Source: Balanoglossus misakiensis (taxonomy: Eukaryota; Hemichordata). Taken from it: a stretch of DNA of 64,000 bases. Position 1 is the stretch's first letter, and each line of letters opens with the position of its first letter. Below are positions 12,601 to 25,071 of the stretch, piece after piece. A program made the position numbers and the translations under genes. The notes under the pieces were generated by a model. The model had not been told where the DNA came from. It made no database searches and saw nothing but the letters and a program-made list of their open reading frames with translations. Where the stretch lies: the NCBI GenBank assembly GCA_040954595.2, contig CM082594.2, positions 4,836,001-4,900,000 of the forward strand, written 5' to 3'.

Positions 12601-15280
12601 ATGTTTTTTTTTCTTCTGGAAGCAGAAGTACGATTGATGAGTCCTCCCTTCAGTGGCTTGCACCTCGTGTAATATGTCAAAATATTGATTTTTATCGAGT
12701 AATTAAAGACGGCCAGGGGTAAAAAGCACAAGAAGGGAATCAGGGACGCGATCTCATTTTGATACGGGGATATTAACCTGGTTTGAAAGTACGCAATCTA
12801 ATTAACAGAGCTGGCGCTGCAGAATCAGAGGAAAGTTTTCCAAGCTCTTGTGCGGCAAAGTTTGCTACTAGAAGACAGGTTTCTCAACTGCCGTCGGGGT
12901 CCGGGGGTACTGAGATTCGCGCTCGTGCATTCGGCAGACCAATTATGTATGCACCCGGTCGGCCCCACCCCTCTGCCTCGCGTGAAAATACCAGACCCTG
13001 ACAACGACGGTAGCGAGCCGGTGTCGCTCATACCTGTCAGACTAATTAATTAATTTCCACTACTTGTTACTCTGCTTGTGCGCGCCAACACACAGATCTT
13101 GGGCAAGAGTTCAAAAAAAAACTTCTCAGCAAACATTCACTGAGCGAGATAAGAGCGCGGACGTTGACACATGTCAGATGTCAAAAAACGCATTCACACG
13201 TGTGTGACACCTGCAGACCCAACACCAATTAACGGGACGTTGAGAACTTTGTAATCTCCGTGACACACATTCAGCGGACACTTCCACACTGCCCCCGAAA
13301 TCGTCCAGATGTCAAAATAAAAAAACCTGCGGCCGCTGTTTGACGGCATAAAAACCTCTTAAAACACGAGAGAGAGAGAAAAGGCCGCTTATACGCGAGC
13401 TGCGGTCTGTGAATGAAGTGCGTTCCAAGGAAACGCAAGACACCTCGCGTTGCGTAGCAACAATCACGTTCAAGTTCAAACAGGTGTGTTGCACACCTGT
13501 GATTACAACCGAGCCTGTCAACGGAAAGAAAAGAATAAAACAAACTTCTGTTTCGTTCATCGGGGTGGGAAATCTCACTCGGAGCTAAATCTAGATTTGT
13601 TTTGAGATTGTCACCACTTCACCTGGCTTTGTCGTCACTTCAAGACCAACGACCTCCAGAAAATCATTGCATCCACCTAACAGATGTGAGGAAACTCGCA
13701 TGTAAATACAGAGGCGTTTTACACGGTGTGAAATATTCACAGTCTCTTTCAGCATTTTGGCAAAGTATGCAGCGAAATTGACGGGGGCGCGTGAAAGGGG
13801 GAGGGGAGTGGTTCAAGGACACGTCGACCTTGTCAGTCGTTTTTGTGTAATTGCCAAATGGTTTGTTTCCATTTTGTCGACGAATTTGGGGCGGAGACCA
13901 GCCACTGCTGTAATACTTGGGAACGCATCGCGCTGACGATTGTTGTGTTTTCGCGGGCAATTTTGTTGTGTCTTATGTTTTGACTGGCAGTGATGTTTTA
14001 CAGGCTTATGCGTGATGATGAAGTTCGCACAGTTCTGCAACTGTTTCTCTCGGTACAGCCAAGTCTAAAAATAAGCTGCCAAGTATAGCTTTGCCGCCAA
14101 TACCGTCCCAAGTCCAACATGCGATAAAAAGTGGTGCACATCTTACCCAAGGAATGCGTGCCCAATACATATAGTCCTAATACATTTAGTGTGCCCATCG
14201 CATTTCCTTTCGTTTTGATCCAACCATCTGTCGTGATGGTCATTTGGATGGCGATAAAACGGCACCACTGTATAGGCGACGGTGCGTGCACGCTAAATTG
14301 GGAGCTTGTACCAGAACAGGCGACCAGCAAAACTCGATATCGCTGACGAAACCGGATTGTCGCGGGCAGATATTTATAATTTGCACGTGGCGTTTTGCCA
14401 GGGTGCTGGATTGTCTTTCTGGGCGCTACACGCGAAATTTATTTACCCAGAGTCAGGTGTCGCGATTTAATCTAATTTCAGCTACTGTTACGAAGAATCG
14501 GTATCGTCCAGGTGTGAGTGAAGCGTATTTGTATTTATAGAGCTTATGCGTGTTATCATGATGTAGCCCTGAGAAACGAACCAAAAGGCCCCAAATTAAG
14601 ATTCAAAGTTTCGAGCTCACCCATCTGCAGCACCCGTGTACCCTTTAGTACACAATAAGCACCCCATGAAATATACAAGAACGAATCACTTGGATAAGTT
14701 CAGCTTTAACGCAGATTTCCTCGTCAAAATTTACGTTTTCAAGATAGATGGATAGATATGCATGTATATATTTTGGTCCGCACTCAAAATTAAAATATAA
14801 TCAAATGGTTTTCTCGTAACACAGAGAAGTTGACCAAACCATCAACAGTGTCAGATTTGAGTTTTAAGTTAATGACGTGATCTATATCTGCAGGCGACAA
14901 GTTTCTTTTTCCTTCAAGTACGCTTAATGTTTCGTCAATGGTTTGCTGTAACCATGGTGACGCTTGAGTTCAATGGGATGCCAGAATTGAGTTTTGGGTA
15001 ACAAGTATGGCAGTTTTTTCTTCGCCAATTTTTTTTTTCTTCGCGGACGAGATGAAGTCCTTCAAATGTTGTTCAGCTGTCGTGCGTCAAATCAACTTGG
15101 ACGGCTAAATTCCATACGTATCTTTGATATTTAAAGAGATGCTCAGAGACAGAGTATTATGTCATGTAATGATAACAAACAAACAGTGAACCCTTGTGCG
15201 ATTACTATGCAAACCCCACTACACCGGTACTGATATACGAAGTATTCGACCAAGAGTCATTGACCGCCGTCGTCATAGTG
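9617..15280. other. Non-coding stretch, no gene recognised
   Basis: I find no exon with both a convincing frame and splice signals. Low-complexity pieces include a CCAT/CCAA-rich degenerate repeat (9640-9790). AT-rich islands near 11.5 kb and 14.7 kb may be spacer or regulatory DNA. The T-box-like palindrome at 13480-13500 lies here. Confidence 0.45.
13480..13500. promoter_or_regulatory. Palindromic T-box-like site
   Basis: ACAGGTGTG, then a TTG spacer, then CACACCTGT: a perfect 9-bp inverted repeat. Each arm contains an AGGTGTG core, the T-box half-site; CAGGTG/CACCTG in the same arms is also a Snail/Zeb-type E-box. Binding is inferred only from sequence. Confidence 0.45.
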
Positions 15281-15296
15281 ATCATCATCATCATCG

Positions 15297-15379
<83 letters not shown>

Positions 15380-15414
15380 GTCGTCGTCGTCGTCGTCGTC
15401 GTCATCATCATCAT
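15281..15414. repeat. (CAT)n microsatellite with an internal CGT block
   Basis: CAT units run from 15281; 15379-15402 is a pure TCG block, then CAT resumes. Poly-His, poly-Ile and poly-Met frames across it are artefacts. Confidence 0.96.
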
Positions 15415-15637
15415 TATGTATGTATGTATGTATGTATGTATGTATGTATGTATGTATGTATGTATGTATGTATGTATGTATGTATGTATGTATGTATGTA
15501 TGTATGTATGTATGTATGTATGTATGTATGTATGTATGTATGTATGTATGTATGTATGTATGTATGTATGTATGTATGTATGTATGTATGTATGTATGTA
15601 TGTATGTATGTATGTATGTATGTATGTATGTATGTAT
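15415..15637. repeat. (TATG)n microsatellite, about 56 units
   Basis: A perfect tetranucleotide array abutting the preceding CAT array with no spacer, ending where the motif decays to TTTATC. Confidence 0.97.
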
Positions 15638-18600
15638 TTATCTATGCCCTCTCTCTCTGTTTCTCATCAGCATTCAACAGATACTATACGCGCTATGAAT
15701 ACTTAAGACCGCACCATCTGCCCTCAAAATGATATTTCCGAATATCAATCAACCCCAGAATTCATTTCCTTTTATTAAAATCAACCCAACAATGACTTCC
15801 TGTGGATTAGATTTAGTCTTCGCATAATTGTGGAAATGAGCGCATAGACAAGAGCGCACTGTTGAAACATAAAAGGCAATTCAGTGTTAGTTTAACAGAC
15901 GTAAAGTAGCGCGTTTATCGGTGTTTGAGATCGTCAAAAACCGTGATAAATTTATCGCTCGGCGCGAGAACTGTAAATCGCAAATGGCGATCAAACCAGG
16001 GCAGCGAGCGCGCGGGATCGACGAGATATTTAGGAGACGGGGTGGTCGCGATTTCATATCACAACGCTGAAAAAAAGACCCCTTAAGGCATCCTTCAATA
16101 TGAGGGACTCTTGACCGAGATATAAGGTCAGATGGACCCACGCGAAGTCAGCCCAGAAGTGTAGGAGGATGCTATAACGGTTGCAAGCCCCTTATATCAG
16201 GTACAGTTAAATATTAATAGACCGTCCGTCTGTTGAACGCCTTTTCAATGGCATCATATGCAGCTGCCCTGGATAAGTTGGCAGAATGACAAACACACAT
16301 TTTTTTTCTATTTTTGCGTGGGGCGGTACTTAGTCAAGTTTTTCATGAAATTGAGCAATACGTCACAGTTTTCATAATATATACAACGTGACACAATATT
16401 CTCGTTATGTATACCTTTGTGCGTCGCGTGTAGTATATAACGAAAGTTGATCTACGTTATAATTAGACAATTTTAACATTCGAATCAGTGGCTTCTAGCC
16501 TAAACTAAAATATACGATTTGCAGTGCTAGGAACGTACGCGCGTGACAAACAGACTAATTCTTCTTCTCGCGAAACCTTTCACGTCCAAATCCAATCAAT
16601 CGAGATTTTGCGGATAAAATGTCCCATAATATCTTCTGCGGGGAAAAAACACAGAAGACCCGACTGGGAATCAATTAGTTGCAATTCAATCGTCGATTCT
16701 TTTATTATAAATTGGAGGGCTATCGCCACATAGCCGTATCATTGAAGTGGTTATTGCGCTCATTTAGAAATCCGCGGCTATCAATCCCCAGCCTCGTTTT
16801 CAAGAGGTGCGTTAGAGTTGTGACGTGACTTTTGAAAATCCCCCAGAATTCTCTATTCAGTTGATGGTTGGTTGCGCCGCGGAGGATGATATATTGACAG
16901 CGTCGTCAGCAGCTGCCACCACCGTGCCTCGAGAACATAGTTTCCCCTCTCGTCCCGAAAACCGTTAACTATATAACGGCGTCATTGTCATCCTCCACGA
17001 CAACCAGAAATAAAATGGAGACATCCGAAGATTCGGATCAGCCTCCGTAAAGATTGCACACGAACACCGATTCAAGTTTAGTCTGAAACCAAAAAATCAC
17101 GTTTAACGTTCAAGTACGGTAGCATTGGCGAAGTAATGCGAAAACCGGGCATTCATAGCACGCGTGGTGTACAGTACAGCTAGTCTACAGGAAGCTGGGC
17201 TTTTGTTTCAGGCTTCCTCTGCATTGTCGAGGCCGCATTGTTCACAAAGGTAGCCCCCGGGGTCCCAGGTTTCCCGTTGGTTGCCATGGTAGTCGGCTGA
17301 TTAGAGTTGGGAGGTTTTGAGTCGCGCCATCTGCTCGCGTTGCAACCCGAACTCCGTCGCGGTATTGTAACTACATGTACATCCTCAGCACCCGACGGAA
17401 GCCGGTCCGGGGAAGTATAGGGGAGGAGGGGGGGGGGGTTGTGAGAAGGTGAGCTAAACAAAAGTGTATTGACTCCCGGAGCTTGTTCGTCTCAAGTGAC
17501 TTGGAACACGGTGCGAACTTTCTGAATAAAAATAAGATGTACTGATTAGATATGCATCGGTGACGTAATGGTGACAGTTACCGCGCTATTGCACGGCGCG
17601 GCTTTCAGTATAGCCGTTTTCTTCCCCCACGGGCGAACTCCAAGTCGTGCGATCGAACACCCCTTTTCAAACAGGCGGAAGACCCGGCATTGTGCTGCTG
17701 CCCAAGTTGTAAATAGGTCAACGAAGACAGAAATCATTCCGCTTCTTCTAAAGGAAACAAACGATTGTGTTTGGAGGAATACTTCAAGTTTCTTCTCAGC
17801 GCAATGCTTGGGCACCCATTCGATTCAGAGAAAGAATCAACATTATACTGCCGGTCAGTGAGTTATCTCTCAGAAGTAATCGGGAAGTTGTTCAGCAACA
17901 TTTGAAAACTTTTTCTAAAAAGTCACCCCCAATTTATTTTATCTTTCTCTTCGAACTGATCGGCCATTTATACTAGCAGCGCGGCAAAAGCAACCCGATC
18001 TATTTACTTAAACCCATGAACATTGCTCGAAGATGTTTGTTCCCCAAAATTATGAATTCGTTGATTAAAAACCGACATGTCGAAATTGAACAAAGGGAAG
18101 CAGTCAAAAGGATCCAATTTCCTTGATTATTATGGTATATTTCATTCCATTCCATTAGGAAAATTGCTTAGCCGGGAAAGTACGGAAACCGGTGAAGCGC
18201 GAAATTAAGCTTGCTGGGGGGAGCCGGTGACGTAATGCGGGACGGATGGGTAAGACTGGTAGCCGGGACCGCCGATGTACGCTGGCTTTACGTTTAATTA
18301 CTAATTAGATAGAACCCCGAGAGAGGGGTCCTGATATTGACCATCTGTCTATTGCACCAGACGATGCAGTTTTAGCTTACACCGAGCTCACCCTAAACGC
18401 ACTCTATAAGTTGATGCCGTGTTACATGGAAGAAAAAAAAAACTCTTACTGAGTCCGTCTGTTCTAAGGCTGTATGCTTTTACTGTGAGGTAAACTTTTG
18501 ACGCGCGTTTAAATTGATCGCTCTACTTTTCCATGCGTTCCACGTTTTATACTGTGCTTGTCGTCAGGTTTATTTCATGTGTTCCACTTACGATGTTGTC

Positions 18601-20630
18601 GGTTTTATTTTATTTATTTCCAGTGCCTTTTCACCCAAACAATCTGTTTATTGCCTTCTATTAGTACGTCATACCGCGTCTACGTCACGGGCGGTGCTCT
18701 GGGGCCGCGCTGAAGAATTGCCCTTGTCTAGGTCCATTCGTTGTTTTCTTTACGGCTGTCAACTGAAACGCATTTACTCTTTGGAAAACACTTCTGCCCC
18801 CACCTCAAAGAGTTGTTCTACAAACAACATTTTACGTCATCAATCCATAATGCCCCCTTGGTTTTTGTGGTACTTTGAACCTAACGTGTAAAGGGATCGA
18901 GAATCGCAGAAAACACTCACTCCCAGATCTGACTCATTTACATAAGAAATAAAAAGGGCGACCACTAAACATGATGTAACCAGGTAGCTATGTTAAGAAT
19001 GGTTTTTCGGGCGACTTCTGTAAAAAGCTTTCATATTTAGATAAATTGATAAGACACTATCATCTTTGTCCATTGACACGGGAGTTCACAAAGTTTACGA
19101 ACCTTTGGTTATTTTTGTCCACGGCCGCGGGGTTAAGCCTGTCGACTATGTAGTATATTATTCCGAACACGACCGGAGAAAGTGTGAATGAAACCACCGC
19201 TTGCCCCAACCCTGTCATCTAACTATTTATAAACACCTTGACTTTGTTGTGTGTTATTTTCTTTCCAAAAAGCTATATTTTCAGCCAAATTTACGCGGCC
19301 AAACGAGATAAGGAAAGACGCAAGCGTCCCTCCTGGCTCGGCCAAGGTGTGTAGTCAAGTCTTGGTCACCGACACGCCGCGTACCGGCGTCATATATTTT
19401 TCTCTTAATTTTTGCCCTGATTTTATTTTTATGTCACATGGAAGTCTGGAGGAGGGTTTAGGCTTTCAATGACTACCCCCGCATAATCATGTGACCTCAA
19501 AACTAATATATCGTGCAAGTTAGGGCACGTCCGGAGTATCCTACAATATTAACGGTCCACTACATATGCAGGCTATGAAATAAAAATACAAATCTGTGGG
19601 AGTTTGGTGATCCAACCCGAAAGGTATATCTTTTATCTGGTGTGTGCTAAACGCCGTGGTGTCCGCGCCACCATCTTGGATTGCCCGTCTGTGTGGGTTT
19701 TTTCGAACGCGTTGACATTCTCTTGCATCGACGAACGTGCCGCCGGTGTGTGTCGAAATGGCGTACTTCCCGTCCCGGACTGATGAAGTTGGAGACCACG
19801 TCACTCTCGTGTGGCCCAGGTGACCAAGTTTCGCTTTGTCTGCTGGACATTATTTTTTTGCAACCGTCCAAGTTATACAAATATGGCCGATTTGCCGAGT
19901 CGTGTGTGGTTGTCACCATAAGACACACATACTTTACACTCCTGAACAATACGTGGGATAAAATACTAACCGCACAACAACAACCTGACCGCCATGAAAT
20001 AATTGCGATTTCAAATAACCGGCCGTTTTAAGCGCGCCTAGAAATGGGAAACATTGGCGGGGGACTAGGAATTCGAAGCTTTTAGCAAACCAAGTGCGTG
20101 TTTATATACGCGCTATCGGTAAGTATACGTAGGTCTTGTTGTCAGCCCGTCTTAGTGGGTTAATTCACAGAATACGCAAGGGTTCACCGGTAAATCCCAC
20201 TTCCAATAACCCACGTGAAAGAAATTACAGCTCCACGTTTCAAATACAAATATTTGAAATTGGTTATTACAATAAACGCCAATTTACGGTTAATAAACAT
20301 TTCGTGCGCCCAAAACAACTTTGAAAGAATGACCCCCCTTGCCCAGTTCGGTCATAGTTGAAAAGAAAACAGCATGTTTGTTCCGTGTTGTAATTTTCAA
20401 TCGTGGTGGCGAGTTCCCACTACCTGCTCAGCAAATGTAAAAAAAATCCCCCGCGTCAGAAAAGACGGCACTGCGTGAACAAATATGGCGCATTTGTGGG
20501 CCGACGGTTTGTGAAAAAAAAATGCGCCATTGTATTTTTTTTTGGAGCGGACTGGACCGTGAGTTTGGGCATTTCAGCCTCATACGATTACACAGGACAG
20601 TGAAGAGCGGGTCTCCTTGAAGAGATCATG
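15638..20630. other. Non-coding stretch, no gene recognised
   Basis: No supported exon. G11 lies at 17428-17438. A YY1-like motif on the minus strand (CAAGATGGTGGCG, about 19.67 kb) stands without a convincing following exon. Short open frames here have no family signature. Confidence 0.45.
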
Positions 20631-20639
20631 GCACTTTAC

Positions 20640-20790
20640 AATGAAGTATTTACCGTTCAGTTATAATAAGATGAGATTCTAGCCTAAATTACCCGTTAAT
20701 CAAATTAGATAAAGTAATCTATGGTTATCTATTTAATTATGCTAATTACCAGTGTTTGCAGTTTATCAATTAGTGTGTTCACTGCGACAG
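20640..20790. promoter_or_regulatory. Candidate enhancer: clustered TAATTA and GATA-type sites downstream of SOSTDC1
   Basis: An AT-rich island next to the inferred 3' end of SOSTDC1 holds AGATAA (20707-20712), TTATCT (20725-20730), TAATTA (20734-20739 and 20743-20748) and further TAATC/CAATTAG variants in about 110 bp. The density exceeds that of the surrounding sequence. Enhancer function is inferred. Confidence 0.3.
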
Positions 20791-21599
20791 GCTCCGGTAA
20801 TCCCGAGCAATTAGTCTCTGGTCTATCTCTCCCCTTCGCTACCCGGCCAAGTCACATGATTTCTTCCGGCGGCACACCTGGCCGGTTACCAAGCGCTTTG
20901 AATAAAATCAACCCAGGTCGCCCTAGCTGACTACAACTTCCAAAAATCCGCCATGCGTAGAACAAGCCACCGTTATCACCGGTTCTGTGTGTGTTTGGAT
21001 AAAAAAAACTGACCCGCGCCGCGCGAGCTTTTAGGCAAAGTTCGTCAAGGTGGGGACGACCATGAGTTTTAATGTAGAATCCAGAGCTACCTACCTGCCT
21101 GCCTTTAATATTTTGAGAGGTGTCAAACAAAATCGTAAAGTCCTGGCCATTACAGCTTGTGCTCTGTTTGTATTGTGGTGTCATTTTGTCGGTGTTTGAC
21201 CTAAATTCAAACCAAATGGCAGCGCTCGGGGGCTGGAACGGGATTTTGCACATTGAATGACAGAGCTGTCAGCTAAGAAACAATGCGTGGCCGAAATTTA
21301 GGCTCAATTCGGGCGTAAACGAATTGCCTAATAGAAGGCTGTGGCAGTGCCGATAGACAACGATAGCTGAAACCCAGTCTCGGTAGTCAAACGAACACTA
21401 TTCGGGCGGCTGCAACTTGAGCCGTTACTTTGTTAACCTCTGAATCGGGGGGTCAGGCAAATTGCATGCAACTGCATTTCGAGGGCAGGGAGGTGAAAAC
21501 GGACGGGGAATGGTAGGTGTCTCCGAAGACATATCTGTGATGGGTGCACAAACAATCAACTGCGAGGCAAAACAAAAGACCTGGTTGAACTGTCGACTT

Positions 21600-23871
21600 C
21601 TTTATTTTCCAGTGCTAAAAGTGGCATAGAAAATAATGCTGTGTTGAAGGAATGCAAAGACATGGAGGATGTTACCATTTTTTGAATTGTCTGAAGCCTG
21701 ACCACTTCGTTACTCTAATTCAGCAATAAATTACTAACACAACGACTAGAACCTTTACATTACAAAATAAAAAAAAATACTGGTCACTTTGTATGGTTGG
21801 TAAAAAAAAGGCGGGAATGCCTACTGACTACGGTTAGGTTAAGTCTTGGACAACGAGGCGCCAGCTGTCAATCACGATTTAAAATCCTCCAATAAAATCA
21901 GAACAGAAGAGAAATAACGTGCCAGTTTGATAACATCGCTAAGAGATACACATTCAAGAACACTAAGCCCAGATATTGACAGAGCCTTCAATTCTTACAA
22001 CTTTGTGATCGTTTCCGTTAGTTTTTTACACAGCGCTCTACTCCGCCAGTCAAGCAACTGATTTGTTACAAAGTCCTACGAGACTTAGTCAAGCCATTAT
22101 TCAAGTTTGCGGCAATCTCTGGCGCTAATAAGTCTGGTGAAAATTGCGAAATAATAAAATTAAAAAAAAAACAAGCCCATTGTTAAGAAGAGAACTATCT
22201 ATATCGGCACGTTTCAACTGAAATGACGTCATACATTTCTACTACGCAGTCGCAGAGAGTTAAATTAATTTCTATAGTCGATCACAAAATTAAACAGAAG
22301 GACTCGAAACACTACAAAAAAGCAAGAAGTTATTGTAAATGATAAATATCGCCTTGAAAGACCCACAAATGTGTGTCTTTACTAGCTAAATCTTTTTGAC
22401 ATGTATATACAACATATATACAGAGAACAAAACAAAACCATCTTTCTGTGAGTGATTAAACAATCTGGTCAACCATAAAGTTGGGGGTTGGTTGTTACGA
22501 AGAAAAGTGTAACATATATTAAATTTTGAGATAACTTTACACTGTCTCAAAGTGACGGTATAATGATTATATTATTGGCTAAAATGGCACCTATACGCTG
22601 TAACGTCTTGCACTGAAGTAGTTAGATTACAAACTTGTTACCTATTAAGATTAGAGTATATTTTTACTTCTATTTGGAACTTTCGACTCCTACACTTTGA
22701 AGAGGTTCCAAAATCTTGCCGGCCAAGAAGCAGGTCTTCGTCCGAACATACATGTGGCCACTGTCTGTCTGTACAGTGAGCCTTTTGTTATCATAACAGA
22801 AATTATATAAGAAAGTCCACTCGACTTTTTTTCTCTGTGTTATTTCGGTTCTGCAATGGGAGCTGTTTTAGTCAAGTTCACCTCAGCACAGCTGACAGAT
22901 TTCAAAAACTCTCAAAATGTCTGAGGGGGTTTCTAGTCCATTTACTTGCACTTGTCACTGTATTATGTCAGTTTTTATTTTAGGGACTTTACTTATGAAC
23001 ATACCATATAAAACAAGCCACCAAGAATAACAATGTTGATTATGAATATCACTGTCTCTTGGCGCAGTGGCCCCTGGAAAAGCCACTGACATTAAATAAT
23101 AATGAGAAATATTGTACACTATTCTGTTTGGTGGCAATGCAGCCAGCCATTGCTTATCGTTGCCTTAATTTTCTCCGCGTTTGGGTTATGTAAGCTTCTG
23201 AAAAAAAAATGCACAAAAGTTAACCATCCAAGCTGGACCATTCTTATATGGATTATAGCCCGTGCGAGAAGCTATAGGAATAAGAGAATACAAAATTGTA
23301 TAAAAATTCACTTTTTATAATAAAACTTTATACTGGCATGCACATACAGTGACATTACCATGTTCTGGCATAACTTAAAAATATTGATATCACGTGAGAG
23401 TGTCTGGGAGCCAGATTAGACCACGTATGCCTGCTTGTGTCAGGAACTAGTAACAACATTACTAATACTTCAGAAGTCATTATATAACTGGCTTTTTTTC
23501 ACCACAGTATCAATATTCAAAAAGTTGCAGTTCAATAAATTTATCATAGTTTAACTATATTTTAAATGAAACTGTCTCTTCCAATTGTCAGTCTTACAGC
23601 ATGACGTAAGAGAAAAGTCATGTAACGTCTTAAAGAGCATTCGTGTCCTTTAGCACAAGTCGTTGGATAAAGAAAGTACTCTTCCACGCCTATTATTCCC
23701 ATCTCCTTGATACTGTTAACGTTTTGTCCAGGAGACGACGCACTTTTAATAGACGCGCATTTTTTCAGTGGCTTCGATGTATCCATATTTTTAGAGTCCA
23801 CAAAATTTATGACCGTCCACATGACTAACACGTCTGAATCTGGGGCAATTTTTTTTTTTTTTCACGTTGAT
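21600..23871 (-). other. Probable SOSTDC1 3' UTR (long, AT-rich)
   Basis: The stretch downstream of the stop is distinctly AT-rich, has no plausible coding exon and lacks the long G/C homopolymers common elsewhere in the window, which fits transcribed sequence. AATAAA signals in the sense orientation occur at 22979-22974 and at 21606-21601; the latter would give a 3' UTR of about 2.3 kb. Two consensus Pumilio recognition elements (UGUAUAUA in the sense strand) sit at 22422-22415 and 22411-22404, only a few bases apart. The true 3' end cannot be fixed without transcript data, and the UTR may be shorter. Confidence 0.5.
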
Positions 23872-25066
23872 TCACACAATTGTTGAGGTGTGTTCGCCGC
23901 TCTTGTTCTTTTTCTTAGGCCGTCGTCGGCGCCGTTTTCGTCCTGTATCCAGCTTACTTTCGTTATGTGATCTGCTATACTTTTTGCATTTGCACGACAT
24001 GACTGTTTTTATTCTGTATGTCCGGGTTTCCCCATCTCCACAACGTAAATGCACTCGCTTTAGGCGTTCCACGTCGTTCACACATCTCCATTCTTGAGTC
24101 TTTTTCCTCGACCATGTTTTCACCACCTCGGCGTACCAGGGAAGTACCCGTATCGGCAAACATTCCCCCGTGCACACAACCTCGGTTATCGGCTTACTCG
24201 ACGTGCAGAAACCGTCCGAAATGTAACGTTTCGATCTCAGCTCTGTACAGCCAATTTGCAAATCATCTGCAAAAGACAATAGACCAAGTTTCAGATGTTT
24301 TGTGTGACCGTATAATACTGTACTCAGTGCTGAATGGCGAGCTTACCCAATACTAGCTTTGTTTGAGAGCTACAATCTGTATAGTTGTAGTGTGTTTGAA
24401 AAGACACCATGCAATGCTTCTGCGTTCATGAATAAATTTTTCATGTAACAGACTCAATCTAGGCAGGGTGAATTTTTATCCGCACTGTTATGACGTGGGC
24501 GTCTGTCGCTCCCATTGACAAGTCCGGCGTACTACGATCATAACTCCACAATAACAGCCCGCTGTTCGGCACCGTGCTCGCTGAAATCAGGGCCGGTCAT
24601 TTCGACGACTGACTGCTCCAAACTCAGCCGGTCTGAGAACGGGCATCGGTGTTGCATAGATTTCTAAAGAAAGGAAAGTCGTTGCATGCTTGCATGTTGA
24701 ATTGCGTACCCTTTGTTTACATACTGGTTATAGGGTGTGAACAGCTTCCCAGCTTTCTGATTAGCACTCGTAAATTACACTCTTCCTCTAGCCACTTCAG
24801 ATATTCATCAAAACTAAAACAATCAACACCAAATTAACAAGAAAACAATGATCAAATTTACCTGGGTTGTATCTCTGGAGTGACGATTGGTCGCTCTCAC
24901 CGGAGGCCCTATCTGTCGAGTTGTGATGAGTGGACTGGTCTTGTTGTCTCGACTCCCACGGATTGTACGAGTTTCTTTCGTCGACTGTGTCTACGACCGC
25001 ACAATTACAAAGGAATTCCGTACTTATGAACAGGGTAAGGATCAGCGTACCGACGGATGGAGGCAT
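23872..25066 (-). CDS. SOSTDC1: SOSTDC1/sclerostin-family secreted cystine-knot antagonist, complete, two coding exons
   Basis: Exon 1 is 25066-24862, the intron is 24861-24267 (GTAAAT...TTTTGCAG, phase 1) and exon 2 is 24266-23872 with a TGA stop. The joined product is 199 residues, close to vertebrate SOSTDC1 (about 206). Residues 1 to about 22 are a hydrophobic signal peptide, and the start at 25066 was chosen because it places this peptide at the N-terminus. Residues 23-70 are a polar, poorly conserved linker with a sequon (N49-S-T). Residues 75-162 form the C-terminal cystine-knot domain, with cysteines at 75, 89, 100, 104, 130, 144, 160 and 162. Family signatures include GCTELRSKRYISDG, VCTGECLP, SRKKTQEWRCVND and SCKCKKYSRSHNES (second sequon N170). 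The tail (178-190) is almost all Arg/Lys, which suggests heparan-sulphate binding. Known family members are extracellular antagonists of Wnt (through LRP5/6) and of BMP. The loop 2 Asn-X-Ile motif of the vertebrate proteins is absent: the segment reads VLPWYAEVVKTW. The gene could equally be a pre-duplication ancestor of SOST and SOSTDC1. Confidence 0.95.
24267..24861 (-). other. SOSTDC1 intron (595 bp, phase 1)
   Basis: The donor CCCAG|GTAAAT and the acceptor CTTTTGCAG|ATGATT join a split Asp codon and keep the frame into the cystine-knot domain. The intron separates the signal peptide and linker from the folded domain, the same domain partition as the two coding exons of vertebrate SOST and SOSTDC1. 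I see no repeat or conserved-looking element inside it. Confidence 0.9.
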
Positions 25067-25071
25067 TGCTC

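Noticed and set aside
15194-15732. Poly-His, poly-Ile and poly-Met open frames up to 178 codons
   Set aside because: They only translate the CAT/CGT and TATG arrays.
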